Numbered from the stretch's first letter, positions 1-8,786 are shown. The stretch: 64,000 nucleotides of DNA from Gammaproteobacteria bacterium (GCA_030432755.1 JAUILZ010000002.1:62001-126000), one strand, 5' to 3'. Notes: generated from the letters alone by a model not told the origin. Numbers and translations are program-made.

Positions 1-1455
1 GCGGCGGCGCCTCGTAGTTGTCGAGAAGGCGTTTCCAGATCGTGTTGGCGCGCATCACCGCGTCCTTCATGCCCTCGGATTCCCATTGCTCGAAACTGTT
101 GTTGTCCGCGATGGTGGAGCGATAGAACGCGTTCATGAAGTTTTCCTGGGTATGGGCGCAGCCGAGGAAATGCGCGCCCGGACCCACCTCGCGCACCGCG
201 TCCATGGCCTGGCCGTTCTCGGACAGGTCGATGCCTTGCGAGTAAACCTGCATCATGCCGAGCTGGTCGGCGTCCATGATGAGTTTTTCGTAACTCGAGG
301 CGAGGCCGCCCTCGAGCCAGCCCGCGGCGTGGAGGACGAAGTTGACGCCCGCATGGATCGTGGGCAGCAGCGTCTGCGCGCTCTCGTAGGCGGCCTGGGC
401 GTCGGGGATCTTGGATCCGCATAGCGAGCCGCCGCTACGGAACGGTACGCCGAGCCGGCGCGCCAGCGCTGCCGCGCCGTTGAGCACGATGGCCGGTTCC
501 GGGGTGCCGAAGGTAGGCGCGCCGGACTGCATCGAGATGGAGCTGGCGAAGGTGCCGAAGATCACCGGCGAGCCCGGCCGCACGAGCTGGGTAAATGCCA
601 TCCCGGCCATCGCCTCGGCGAGGACCTGCGCCAGCGTACCCGCCGCGGTCACCGGCGACATCGCGCCGGCAAGGATGAACGGCGAGATCACGCTCGCCTG
701 GTTGTTGCGCGCGTAGACCTCGCAGGCGCCGAGCATGGTGTCGTCGAACACCATGGGTGAGTTGGCGTTGATGAGGTTGACGAGGACGCAGTTCTGGTCG
801 ACGAATTCCTCACCGAACAGGATCCGGCACATCGCCACGCTGTCCTCCGCCCGCTCCGGGTGTGTCACCGAACCCATGAACGGCTTGTCGCTGTAGCGGA
901 TATGGCTGTACACCATGTCGAAGTGGCGCTTGTTCACCGGCAGGTCGGTGGGCTCGCAGACCGTGCCGCCGGAATGGTGCAGCGACGGCAGCATGTAAGC
1001 GAGCTTGACGAAGTTGCGGAAGTCCTCGATCACCGCGTAGCGCCGACCGCGGTCCAGGTCGCGCACGAACGGCGGCCCGTACACCGGCGCGAACACCGTG
1101 TTGTTACCGCCGATGGTGACGTTGCGCGCCGGGTTGCGCGCATTCTGTTCGAATGTCGACGGCGCCGAGGCCTGGATGATCTCGCGGCACATGCCCGCGG
1201 GGAAGCGCACACGTTCGTCCCGGACATCGGCGCCCGCCTTGCGGAACAGATCAAGCGCCAGGGGGTAGCGAAAGTCGATACCGACTTCCTGCAGGATGGT
1301 ATCCGCGTTGCGCTCGATGATCGCCAGGCCTTCCTCGCTGACTAGCTCGTAGACCGGGATCTGGCGGGTAATGTAGGGGACGATGGCGGGCGCCGCCGCG
1401 CCGCTGGTACCGCGGGCGCGTCGGCCTCCTCGCTTGCGGGCCGGTTCTGACATCG
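1..1455 (-). CDS. MttB-family trimethylamine/quaternary-amine methyltransferase (3' end outside window)
   Basis: I translated this from the minus strand: 485 codons from ATG at 1455 to the window edge, so only the last few tens of residues are missing (family about 470-520 aa). Segments such as VPYITRQIPVYELVSEEGL, GGNNTVFAPVYGPPF and ILAGAMSPVTAAGTLAQ are typical of the COG5598 MttB superfamily. These TIM-barrel enzymes move a methyl group from a methylamine to Co(I) of a partner corrinoid protein. True trimethylamine MttB needs an in-frame TAG for pyrrolysine; the 485 codons contain none, so this is the non-pyrrolysine branch, whose characterised members use glycine betaine, proline betaine or carnitine. 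The N-terminus is Arg-rich (MSEPARKRGGRRARG). It is divergent from a GbdR-like regulator, and the corrinoid protein and reactivase lie 4-9 kb downstream of that. The substrate is inferred. Confidence 0.9.
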
Positions 1456-1596
1456 GGCAAGTCACTGGGGCGAAGTCGCCTAGTATCCCGCCCCGGAAAC
1501 CTGCGCGCCAGAGCGTCCAGCGACCCCGTCAATACCGATTGCGCCACACATGTCGCTTGTGGATAATTCCGCGAATTCAGGTTGCGGAGGTTTCCC
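1456..1596. promoter_or_regulatory. Divergent promoter region between mttB-like gene and GlxA-type regulator
   Basis: A 141-bp non-coding gap between two divergent starts must hold both promoters and probably the regulator's operator. A short dyad CCACA-N9-TGTGG lies at about 1544-1562. I see no clear -35/-10 pair. Confidence 0.4.
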
Positions 1597-2589
1597 TTGA
1601 AGGAGAAGCAAAACGGTACCGGCCCCGCCCGCTATGGTTTCCTCATCGTGCCGGAGTTTTCGATGATGGCGTTCACGGCCGCCATCGACCAGATCCGCAT
1701 GGCGAACCGACTCTCCGGCAAGACCCTTTACGAATGGGTCGTGCTCGGGGACGGTGACGGTAAGGTCACCGCGAGCAACCAGATCTCAATAGACACAATC
1801 CCCTTTGCGGATGCAGGCCGCCTCGACGCGGTATTCGTCTGTGCCGGGATCAGCGTCGAGCAACACACCAGCCGTACCCGCAACCGCTGGCTGCGCGAGC
1901 AGGCGGCGCGCAAGGTAGCGATCGGCGCGATCTGCACCGGCACCTACCTGCTGGCGGATGCCGGCCTGCTCGACGGCTACCGCTGCACCATCCACTGGGA
2001 AAACATGGCCGGGTTGCGGGAACGGTTTCCGCAGCTCGTGATCAGCCCGGACCTGTTCGAGATCGACAACGACCGCTATACCTGCGCCGGTGGCAGCGCC
2101 GCCATGGACATGATGGTCTACCTCATCGCCCAGCAGCACGACTGGGAACTGGCCACCCAGGTGGCGGAGGAATTCCTCGTCGAACGCATTCGCGGGCGTA
2201 ACGACCGCCAACGCCTGCCGCTCCGTTTGCAGCTCGGCGCGAGCCAGCCCAAGCTCGCCGAAGCGGTGGCCTTCATGGAGGCCAACATCGAGGAACTCAT
2301 CAGCCTCGACGAGATCGCCTCCCACGTGGGGCTTTCCAGGCGTCAGCTCGAACGCCTGTTCCAGAAGTACCTCCACTGCGTGCCGACGCGCTACTACATG
2401 CGCCTCCGGCTGATGCATGCACGCCAGCTCCTGCTGCAGACCAGCATGCCCATCGTCGACATCGCCTACGCCAGCGGCTTCGTCTCCACGCCGCATTTCA
2501 GCAAGTGCTACCGCGAGTTCTTCGGCATCCCGCCGCGCGAGGAACGGCGCGCGCAGAAGCAGACGCGCTCGGAGGAGGCCGCTTCCTGA
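1597..2589 (+). CDS. GlxA/GbdR-type AraC-family transcriptional regulator
   Basis: About 330 aa. The N-terminal half is a DJ-1/PfpI-like amidotransferase fold (YGFLIVPEFSMMAF, then AIGAICTGTYLLADAGLLDG and the conserved TIHWEN block). The C-terminal ~100 residues are an AraC DNA-binding domain with two helix-turn-helices (LSLDEIASHVGLSRRQLERLF and IVDIAYASGFVSTPHFSKCYREFFG). I place the start at TTG 1597, because GGAGG at 1586-1590 sits 6 nt upstream; an in-frame TTG at 1582 would include that ribosome site in the gene. GbdR and CdhR, the regulators of glycine betaine and carnitine catabolism, have this architecture. Divergence from a non-pyrrolysine MttB suggests it senses a quaternary amine and activates that gene; this is inference. 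Confidence 0.9.
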   Translation: MKEKQNGTGPARYGFLIVPEFSMMAFTAAIDQIRMANRLSGKTLYEWVVLGDGDGKVTASNQISIDTIPFADAGRLDAVFVCAGISVEQHTSRTRNRWLREQAARKVAIGAICTGTYLLADAGLLDGYRCTIHWENMAGLRERFPQLVISPDLFEIDNDRYTCAGGSAAMDMMVYLIAQQHDWELATQVAEEFLVERIRGRNDRQRLPLRLQLGASQPKLAEAVAFMEANIEELISLDEIASHVGLSRRQLERLFQKYLHCVPTRYYMRLRLMHARQLLLQTSMPIVDIAYASGFVSTPHFSKCYREFFGIPPREERRAQKQTRSEEAAS

Positions 2590-2595
2590 GGGGCG

Positions 2596-2615
2596 GCGCG
2601 GGGAATGTCCCGCGC
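2596..2615. terminator. Bidirectional hairpin between convergent genes
   Basis: GCGCGGG (2596-2602) and CCCGCGC (2609-2615) form a 7-bp stem with a 6-nt loop in the 25-bp gap between the convergent regulator and ribH genes. There is no T-tract on either side, so termination efficiency is uncertain. Confidence 0.45.
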
Positions 2616-3154
2616 TATCCGCGCAACGCCCCTGCGATCGCTTTACCGCCAGCCAGGTTACCCGCGATAGCTGGCGCCGCGATGCCGGCGCCACCTTCCG
2701 CATCCAGCAACATCCGGCAGGCATGTGCCGCCTCGACTCCCTTGCCGTGCAAGTGATCGGCGAAAAACGCCTGCTGCACAGGATCACTCGAGAAGTGACG
2801 CGGCGTGAGCACCACGGACAGGATCGGGATGTCGTGCCCCAGTTGCACCCGCATCATGCCGTCCAGCACCGTGGCGGCGACGAATTCGTGGCGGTAGATA
2901 CCACCATCGACGACCAGGCCCGCGGCAACGATGATGGCATGTTCGCCGCGACGGGCGAGTCGTTGGCAGGTCAGGGGAATCTCGAGGCAACCTGGCACGG
3001 GAAAGGTGTCAATGTGAGATGGCGCAGCTCCCTGACATTGCAGGGCCTCTCGGAATCCTTCGCCGATCCGGGATACCAGCGTGGAATGCCAGCCGGACTC
3101 GATCAGGGCGATGCGCGGGAGAGCGGTAGCGGAAGCGGAAGGAGTTGTGTGCAT
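2615..3154 (-). CDS. ribH: 6,7-dimethyl-8-ribityllumazine synthase, type II (RibH2-like)
   Basis: About 179 aa. It condenses 5-amino-6-ribitylamino-uracil with 3,4-dihydroxy-2-butanone 4-phosphate, the penultimate step of riboflavin synthesis. The motifs ALIESGWHSTLV, DTFPVPGCLEIPL, VDGGIYRHEFVAATVLDGMM and PILSVVLTPRHF match the RibH2 (Brucella/Mesorhizobium) decameric type rather than the RibH1/E. coli type. The start is ATG 3154, with GGAG about 8 nt upstream; the reading frame extends upstream but that part runs through the riboswitch leader. An FMN riboswitch on the same strand precedes it, so expression should fall when FMN is plentiful. No other rib genes are visible nearby. Confidence 0.93.
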   Translation of the reverse strand: MHTTPSASATALPRIALIESGWHSTLVSRIGEGFREALQCQGAAPSHIDTFPVPGCLEIPLTCQRLARRGEHAIIVAAGLVVDGGIYRHEFVAATVLDGMMRVQLGHDIPILSVVLTPRHFSSDPVQQAFFADHLHGKGVEAAHACRMLLDAEGGAGIAAPAIAGNLAGGKAIAGALRG

Positions 3155-3220
3155 GGTCGGTCTCCAATGCGTAACGGGTTCAGGGGCTATTGATACCGTT
3201 AGCGGGGCGATCGACGGACA

Positions 3221-3243
3221 GGCATCCCATAGCGGGGGATGCC
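3221..3243 (-). promoter_or_regulatory. Stem-loop in the ribH leader
   Basis: GGCATCCC and GGGATGCC form an 8-bp stem around a 7-nt loop, between the FMN aptamer and the ribH start. It may belong to the expression platform. A GC-rich run followed by TTTTT on the minus strand (about 3322-3345) lies nearer the aptamer and is a second candidate for the switching terminator. Confidence 0.4.
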
Positions 3244-3370
3244 TCGCGGCAACGTCGGCAGCCGGTCCCTTGGCGGAAACCACCATGGGAACCGGGATCA
3301 CTATCGCAGGCGACACGGACGAAAAACGCCCGGGCGCCCGCAACGCATGAAGTCAACGCTGGTCGCGGTC

Positions 3371-3514
3371 GTTCTCTTCCATCCGGACTGTTACCGTCGG
3401 CTTCGGATTCACACCGAATCTGCTGACCCCGCGCGCGGGGCGCGGGCGCTCGCGGGCTTCGGCGGTACAGGCCGCCGTCACCGCCGGTGGGGAATTGCAC
3501 CCCGCCCCGAGAAC
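3371..3514 (-). promoter_or_regulatory. FMN riboswitch (RFN element)
   Basis: Read on the minus strand, this 144-nt segment carries the conserved RFN blocks in order: GGGGCGGGGTGCAATTCCCC, ACCGGCGGT, AGCCCGCGAGCG, GGTCAGCAGATTCGGTG, GAATCCGAAGCCGACGGT and AGTCCGGATGGAAGAG. P1 closes with GTTCTC (5' end) against GAGAAC (3' end). It binds FMN and represses the downstream gene, here ribH, about 215 nt further on. The variable P4-side arm is a GC-rich hairpin at about 3427-3450. Confidence 0.95.
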
Positions 3515-3562
3515 GTGGGGCGAGTATAGCGGGCATGGCCCTGCGCGGGCCAATTCATTGCC

Positions 3563-5017
3563 TTAGCCGATGGACTTGGCGAAGTAGACCCGGTCGTAAC
3601 CCTGCTCGGTGACGCGGCGCAGCTCGTGGTAGCCGCGGCGGCGATAGAACGCATGGTTTTCCGTCATCGCATCGTTGGTATACAGCTCCACCGAACTGAA
3701 ACCGAGTGCGGCAGCACGCGCCTCGGCAAGATTCATCAACTGTCCGCCGATACCGAACCCCTGGGCCGAGGGATGTAGCGCGATATTGTCGAGCCGCAGG
3801 TGGCCGTCTCCGGGCACGATGGCGAGGAAGCCGATGATCCGCCCACCGGCAGATTCCGTCACGTGGACCTCTCCGCCCGGTTCCGGATGCGCATAGTCCA
3901 CCAGCATCGGCGCGCTGGGTTTCCCGAGCCGCGGCAGGTAACGCGCGTGGGCGGCATGGGCGCAGGCGCGGAGAGCGGCGACATCGTCCTCGCGAAAGGC
4001 ACGAATGGTGACAGGTTCCGGGTCGGGTCCGGATTCGCCCACCATGTGAACCAGGTTGCCCTCTGTATCGCGCGTCCAGTGTTCCACGGGATGCATGCAG
4101 ACGCCCCCGAACCAGCGGATCGGCCAGTGCGGCGCCCGGTTGCCCCCGACGCCTGAAAGGCGTTGCAGACCGGCTTCCGACAGGGACAAGCGAGCCTTTG
4201 GATGCAATGGGTCCTGCCAATCCGGAACGGATGGCGTTTCACTGTTTACCTCGGCATGTAACAACGGCGGTTCCGCCTGCAACATTTCCTGCAACAGCAC
4301 CAAGAAACTCCAGTCACCGAGGTACATCGCATCTTCCTCACGCTGGCTGGCGGTAAACAGCTCGCCCAGTGTCTTCGGTCCTTCCTCCAGCAAACCTAGT
4401 ATGCGACGTTCCGTCAACCCGAGACCGGTTTCCGCGTCGGGGAACTCCGCGATGAAGCGCTCTATCGCGGCGGCGAGGAACGGCAACGCCGATGTGTCCT
4501 CGTTCAGTAACGCCTGCCATGCGAGGGGGTCCGGCGCGCGAAACGCGGCCCAGGCGCGTTGTGCCAGCGCCAACTCGTCCCCCGTGATCGGAGCCTCGTA
4601 TTGCGCGAGACCGGCCAGTTCCGCGGGCGTGCAGTGACCGAGGTATTGATTGGTGCAAACCATCGACAGGCGGCCGATGATGTCGGGATCCCCCGAGAAC
4701 CGGTCGAGAACCTGCAGGATCTGTAGCTGGTCGTAGAGATCGTGCTCGAACCAGAGCCGTATCCGGCGGTAGTTGTGCCAACCGGACAACATGTCATTTC
4801 TGTGGACGAAATCCGCAAGCACCTCGTCCCGCGAAGCCCAGCCCCGATCAGCAATGAAATCCGCGCGCATCCGGGACAACGCCTCGTGGTCGAGCCCGAT
4901 GGGCACGGGCCCCTCGTGCAGTACATCGCGCCAGGGCAGGATATCTCCCGCCATGCCGGCTTCGCGCAGCAGGCCAGCGGCACTGTCGCCGTTGGTGATA
5001 TGGAGTTCGTTCGTCAC
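3563..5017 (-). CDS. DUF1835 protein fused to a C-terminal GNAT acetyltransferase
   Basis: 484 aa. The N-terminal ~120 residues begin ELHITNGDSAAGLLREAG and contain WRDVLHEGPVP, the signature of DUF1835. The middle resembles the helical DUF3658-type region that usually follows it (LTERRILGLLEEGPKTLGELF). The last ~150 residues are a GNAT domain: IRAFREDDVAALRACAHAAH at its start, then LDNIALHPSAQGFGIGGQLM (acetyl-CoA loop variant of Q/RxxGxG/A) and AFYRRRGY near the end. GNAT domains acetylate amines; the acceptor is unknown, and DUF1835 has no assigned activity. It follows the reactivase gene after 45 bp on the same strand and may be read with it. Downstream is the riboswitch-controlled ribH. 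Confidence 0.85.
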   Translation of the reverse strand: MTNELHITNGDSAAGLLREAGMAGDILPWRDVLHEGPVPIGLDHEALSRMRADFIADRGWASRDEVLADFVHRNDMLSGWHNYRRIRLWFEHDLYDQLQILQVLDRFSGDPDIIGRLSMVCTNQYLGHCTPAELAGLAQYEAPITGDELALAQRAWAAFRAPDPLAWQALLNEDTSALPFLAAAIERFIAEFPDAETGLGLTERRILGLLEEGPKTLGELFTASQREEDAMYLGDWSFLVLLQEMLQAEPPLLHAEVNSETPSVPDWQDPLHPKARLSLSEAGLQRLSGVGGNRAPHWPIRWFGGVCMHPVEHWTRDTEGNLVHMVGESGPDPEPVTIRAFREDDVAALRACAHAAHARYLPRLGKPSAPMLVDYAHPEPGGEVHVTESAGGRIIGFLAIVPGDGHLRLDNIALHPSAQGFGIGGQLMNLAEARAAALGFSSVELYTNDAMTENHAFYRRRGYHELRRVTEQGYDRVYFAKSIG

Positions 5018-5062
5018 GGATTCAGCTCGCCCGTGCGGGCGCTACCCGTATCGGAGCGAAGC

Positions 5063-7081
5063 TCAGCCCCGTCGCCGACGTCTGCGTGGCCTCGAATCGC
5101 CGGCGCCATCCGCCTCCGGGATTTCCCTTGCCGGCATGCTGACCGCCGCGGAAAGGTGTGTAAAGGGCGCCTTCTTGTGCGGAATCGCCAGGGCGTCGAT
5201 GAAGTGTTCCTGGAATTTCGGTTCCACCGCGGTCTCCACCTTCTGGATGCGGCGCACCACGTCCTCGATCTCGGATCTCGCGTCGATGTCGAGGAGCGCG
5301 ATGGTGGCGCCGGTGCCGGCGGCGTTGCCGGCGGAGCTGACATGTTCGAGCGGGCAGTCCGGGATCATCCCGAGCACCATGGCGTACTTCGTGTCGATAT
5401 GGGCGCCGAAGGCGCCCGCGAGTCGGATGCGTTCGATCCCGGTGACGCCGAGCTTGTCCATCAGCAGCGCGCAACCGGCGTAGAGCGCCGCCTTGGCGAG
5501 CTGGATCGCGCGCACGTCGTTCTGGGTGATGACGATGCGCAGTTTGCCTTCCTCGTGGAGCACGTAGCTGAAGGTCTTCGCGTCCGCCACGATGCGCGCC
5601 GTGCGCTCCGCGAGTTCGCCGCGGATGATGCCGTCGGTACGGATGATGCCGGCGAGGTACATCTCGGCGATCACCTCGATGATGCCGGAGCCGCAGATGC
5701 CGGTGATGCCGCTGCCGGCCACCGATTCGGCGAAGCCGGGCTCGTCGGACCATATCTCTGAGCCGATGACGCGGAATTTCGGTTCCAGTGTCTCGGGGTC
5801 GATGCGCACGCGCTCGATGGCGCCGGGCGCCGCGCGCTGGCCGCCGCTGATCTGGGCGCCCTCGAAGGCGGGCCCGGTGGGGCTCGACGCCGCCACCATG
5901 CGCCTGTCGTTACCGAGCACGATCTCGGCATTGGTACCCACGTCCACCACCAGGGTGAGTTCGCTGCGCTCGTAGGGCGCCTCCGACAGGGTCACCGCCG
6001 CGGCGTCCGCGCCGACGTGGCCAGCGATGCAGGGCAGCACGTAGATGCGCGCACTGGGGTTGATGTCGAGGTCGATGTCCGAGGCGCGCGCATCCAGCGC
6101 CTGGTCGGTGGCCAGGGCGAAGGGCGCGCCGCCGAGTTCCACCGGGTTGATGCCGAGCAGCAGGTGATGCATCACCGGGTTACCCACCAGGGTCATGTCG
6201 ACGATATCCGCCATCGCCACGCCCGCGTCCCGCGCCAACTCCTCCACCAGGCCCTGCAGGGCCTCGCGCACGGCGCGGGTCATGTCCTTCTCGCCGCCGG
6301 GATTCATCATCGCATACGACACCCGGCTCATCAGGTCCTCGCCGAAACGGATCTGCGGGTTCATGCGTCCGGCCGAGGTGGTGACCTGGCCGGAAGTGAG
6401 GTCGCACAGGTGCGCGGCAATGGTGGTGGAGCCCACGTCCACGGAGATGCCGTAGACCCGGTCCTTGAGGCCGGGCCACAGGCCGATGATCCGGCTGCCC
6501 CGATGCACCGCCGCGGTAACGCGCCATTTCCCTTCCCGCAGCACCGGCTGGAGGTAGGCAAGAAGATGGAAGTCACAGGTCAGGTCGGTGAGACCCCATT
6601 CAAATTCGAGCGCGTCCTTCAGCCGCTGCAGGTCCCCGGTGGGTTCGTGCATGTTGGGCTCGGGCACCTCGACGTAGTGCAGCTTCACCGCCGGGTTGAG
6701 GCTGATGCCATGGACCTCGGCGCGCTTGCGCACGACCTGGCGATGGGCCTGGCTCTCCGGCGGCACGTCGATCACGACGTCGCCCTCGAGCAGGGCCTGG
6801 CAGCCGAGTCGGCGGGTGGGCGGCGTGCCCTCGGGGAAGAAATCCCGTTCCGCGCTGGTGCGCGGGCCGAGGTGCTCCGCGCGCGAATGGATGCCGTGCT
6901 TGGCGAATTCGCCGATACCGTGATCCACCTGGCAGCGGTCGCAGATGCCGCGCCCGCCACACACGGTATCGAGATCCACCCCGAGCATGCGCGCGGCGTC
7001 GAGCACCGACTTGCCGCGCGGGATCTTTCCGCGCTTGCCCGACGGCGTGAAGACGACCTGGACGGATCCGGTATCGTTCAT
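5063..7081 (-). CDS. RACo/RamA-like corrinoid reactivase (2Fe-2S ferredoxin + ASKHA ATPase domains)
   Basis: 672 aa. It should reduce inactive Co(II) corrinoid back to Co(I) at the cost of ATP. The N-terminus is a plant-type ferredoxin: C41, C47 and C50 in VCGGRGICDRCQ, and C94 in RRLGCQ, ligate one [2Fe-2S] cluster. This is the RACo arrangement; archaeal RamA instead has C-terminal 4Fe-4S centres. A linker follows, then the ASKHA (DUF4445) module with YGISVDVGSTTIAAHLCDL, LVGNPVMHHLLLG, TLVVDVGTNAEIVLG and GSGIIEVIAEM. The C-terminus ends in a run of arginines (RPRRRRRRG). It is the last clear gene of the corrinoid operon, 15 nt after the GFA gene. The physiological electron donor is not encoded here. 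Confidence 0.93.
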   Translation of the reverse strand: MNDTGSVQVVFTPSGKRGKIPRGKSVLDAARMLGVDLDTVCGGRGICDRCQVDHGIGEFAKHGIHSRAEHLGPRTSAERDFFPEGTPPTRRLGCQALLEGDVVIDVPPESQAHRQVVRKRAEVHGISLNPAVKLHYVEVPEPNMHEPTGDLQRLKDALEFEWGLTDLTCDFHLLAYLQPVLREGKWRVTAAVHRGSRIIGLWPGLKDRVYGISVDVGSTTIAAHLCDLTSGQVTTSAGRMNPQIRFGEDLMSRVSYAMMNPGGEKDMTRAVREALQGLVEELARDAGVAMADIVDMTLVGNPVMHHLLLGINPVELGGAPFALATDQALDARASDIDLDINPSARIYVLPCIAGHVGADAAAVTLSEAPYERSELTLVVDVGTNAEIVLGNDRRMVAASSPTGPAFEGAQISGGQRAAPGAIERVRIDPETLEPKFRVIGSEIWSDEPGFAESVAGSGITGICGSGIIEVIAEMYLAGIIRTDGIIRGELAERTARIVADAKTFSYVLHEEGKLRIVITQNDVRAIQLAKAALYAGCALLMDKLGVTGIERIRLAGAFGAHIDTKYAMVLGMIPDCPLEHVSSAGNAAGTGATIALLDIDARSEIEDVVRRIQKVETAVEPKFQEHFIDALAIPHKKAPFTHLSAAVSMPAREIPEADGAGDSRPRRRRRRG

Positions 7082-7096
7082 CCGCTGATTCCCGCC

Positions 7097-7483
7097 TCAG
7101 CCGGTTAGCGCGGGCAACGCGTGGTAGTCGCTCATGTCATCGATGAAGATGTTCTCGATGGTGGCGAGCCCGGTGGGCGCGTCGAGAGTGCCCGCCATCA
7201 CGCTGATGGTGTCGCGTTCCTGGTGACGCCAGAACAGGTTGCCACCGCAGCGACCACAGAAGCCGCGCTTCGCCTCCGCGGAGGATTCGTACCAGGCGAG
7301 GGTCTCGTCAGCGAGCAGGGAGAACCCGGACAGCGGCGCCCGGGTCGCTGCCACGTGGTGGCCGGATGTGCGCCGGCACTGACCGCAGAAGCAGTTGATC
7401 ACCCCGCGCAGCGGGCCCTCGAGGCGGTAGCGTACGCCGCCGCACAGGCAGCCCCCGGTCAGCGCTCCGGGAGAACCCTCCAT
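7097..7483 (-). CDS. GFA-family (CENP-V/GFA) zinc protein
   Basis: About 128 aa. The zinc ligands of the family are visible: GGCLCGGVRY, NCFCGQCRRTSG and GFCGRCGGNLFW. The name comes from a reported glutathione-dependent formaldehyde-activating enzyme, but activity is disputed for many members. I start it at ATG 7483, about 8 nt after the stop of the upstream methyltransferase; GGGGAG at 7494-7499 is a plausible ribosome site, while the longer frame to 7537 is low-complexity alanine overlapping the previous gene. A place inside a demethylation operon could mean handling of formaldehyde or a reactive carbonyl by-product, but this is guesswork. Confidence 0.85.
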   Translation of the reverse strand: MEGSPGALTGGCLCGGVRYRLEGPLRGVINCFCGQCRRTSGHHVAATRAPLSGFSLLADETLAWYESSAEAKRGFCGRCGGNLFWRHQERDTISVMAGTLDAPTGLATIENIFIDDMSDYHALPALTG

Positions 7484-7490
7484 CGGCTGG

Positions 7491-8405
7491 TCACTCCCCG
7501 CCGCGGCGGCGCCGGCGGCGGCCGCCCCGGCCTTCACCTCCGGTACCCTCGCCTTCCGCGGGCGGCTGGCGATAGCGCTTGAGCCAGCGACTGCAGTTCA
7601 TGTCATGCCCCATGACGACGTTGGCCGCCATGATGCCCTGCATGACTTCCTCGTGCAGCGGATTGGTGATCGCCGAGGTCATGCCCGCGCCGATGGCCAT
7701 GCTGAGGAAATGCGCGTCCATGCCCTTGCGGTTGGGAATGCCGAAGCTGAAGTTTGAGGCGCCGCAGGTGGTGTTGACCTTGAGCTCATCGCGCAGTCGT
7801 TTCACCAGGTGGGTGACCTGGCGGCCCGCGCTGTTCACCGCGCCCACCGGCATCACCAGCGGATCCACCACGATGTTGCTGTAGTGGATGCCGTAGTCAG
7901 CGGCGCGCTCGATGATCTTCTTCGCCACGACGAAGCGGTCGTCCGGGTTCTCGGAGATCCCCGCCTCGTCGTTGGAGATCGCCACCACCGCGCAGTCGTA
8001 TTTCTTCACCAGCGGCAACACCACCTCGAGGCGTTCGCCCTCGCCGGTGACCGAGTTCAGGAGCGGCTTGCCCTGGTAGACCGCGAGTCCCGCCTCGAGG
8101 GCGGCGACGATCGAGGAATCGATGGACAGCGGCACGTCGGTGATTGACTGCACGAGCTGGATCGCCTCGGCGAGGATGCGCGGCTCGTCCGCCAGCGGAA
8201 TGCCCGCATTCACGTCCAGCACCGTGGCGCCCGCGGCCACCTGGGCCAGCGCATCGGATTCCACCCGGCTGTAATCACCGTTCTTCATCTCCTCGGCAAG
8301 TATCTTGCGGCCGGTGGGATTGATGCGTTCACCGATGATGACAAAGGGTTGCTCGAAGCCGATCCTGACTTCCCTCTTGGCGGAACTGATAACGGTTTCT
8401 GTCAT
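7491..8405 (-). CDS. Methyltetrahydrofolate:corrinoid methyltransferase (pterin-binding, MtgA/MtvA-like)
   Basis: 304 aa. A pterin-binding TIM barrel of the MetH/AcsE/MtgA type: FVIIGERINPTGRK, ATVLDVNAGIP, LSIDSSIVAALEAGL, LLNSVTGEGER, VVAISNDEAGISEN, VDPLVMPVGA and SNFSFGIPNRKG. In MttB-type pathways it moves the methyl group from methyl-Co(III) corrinoid to tetrahydrofolate. It lies in the operon with the corrinoid protein and reactivase, as expected. The last ~25 residues are not part of the fold: EGTGGEGRGG, then six arginines, then GGE. Similar Arg-rich tails occur on the reactivase and, N-terminally, on MttB. Start ATG 8405. Confidence 0.92.
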   Translation of the reverse strand: MTETVISSAKREVRIGFEQPFVIIGERINPTGRKILAEEMKNGDYSRVESDALAQVAAGATVLDVNAGIPLADEPRILAEAIQLVQSITDVPLSIDSSIVAALEAGLAVYQGKPLLNSVTGEGERLEVVLPLVKKYDCAVVAISNDEAGISENPDDRFVVAKKIIERAADYGIHYSNIVVDPLVMPVGAVNSAGRQVTHLVKRLRDELKVNTTCGASNFSFGIPNRKGMDAHFLSMAIGAGMTSAITNPLHEEVMQGIMAANVVMGHDMNCSRWLKRYRQPPAEGEGTGGEGRGGRRRRRRGGE

Positions 8406-8460
8406 GGGTTCTGGTTGTGTTGCGGTGGTCCCGGCCCGCGGGACCGGACCGGAAAGGAAA

Positions 8461-8760
8461 TCAGGCGGGCTCCTGCCCGGCGTTGCGAATCAGCGCCATC
8501 AGGCGCTCCTTGTCGTACTCGGCTTCCAGGCGCTCGGCCGCCTCGCGCGCGGCGGTCTCGAGGTCATCGCCGCAGGGCGCGCTCTCCCGGCGCCACTGTT
8601 CCAGGTAGGCATCGGTGCCCACCATGCCAGCGCGCATTGCCGCGTGGTCGATGGCCTCGGCAAAGCGCGGCGTCAGCTCCACCTTGGCGCTGCTGCGACG
8701 TTCCTTCGCCATGACCTGCGCTGGAATATCGCGCCAGTATACGGTGATCAGGTTGGCCAT
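8461..8760 (-). CDS. Small conserved 'virulence factor' family protein (PF13769-like)
   Basis: 99 aa, soluble, no signal peptide. NLITVYWRDIPAQVMAKERRSSAKVELTPRF and the following helix AIDHAAMRAGMVGTDAYLEQWRR are typical of the short proteins labelled 'virulence factor', which are repeatedly found beside MttB-like and corrinoid genes. The label carries no mechanism. It sits between the DUF1638 gene (26 nt upstream) and the methyl-THF methyltransferase (55 nt downstream), so it is very likely an accessory part of the corrinoid system, perhaps an adaptor. The family assignment is from memory of the pattern. Confidence 0.8.
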   Translation of the reverse strand: MANLITVYWRDIPAQVMAKERRSSAKVELTPRFAEAIDHAAMRAGMVGTDAYLEQWRRESAPCGDDLETAAREAAERLEAEYDKERLMALIRNAGQEPA

Positions 8761-8786
8761 GCGTGGTCCGTGGGGCGAGCCGCCGC

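Noticed and set aside
1..1455. Pyrrolysine-containing MttB
   Set aside because: No in-frame TAG occurs in the 485 codons, and no pyl genes are in the window.
2615..3343. Longer lumazine synthase starting at 3343
   Set aside because: The extra N-terminus would be read from the riboswitch leader and is not family-like; ATG 3154 has a ribosome site.
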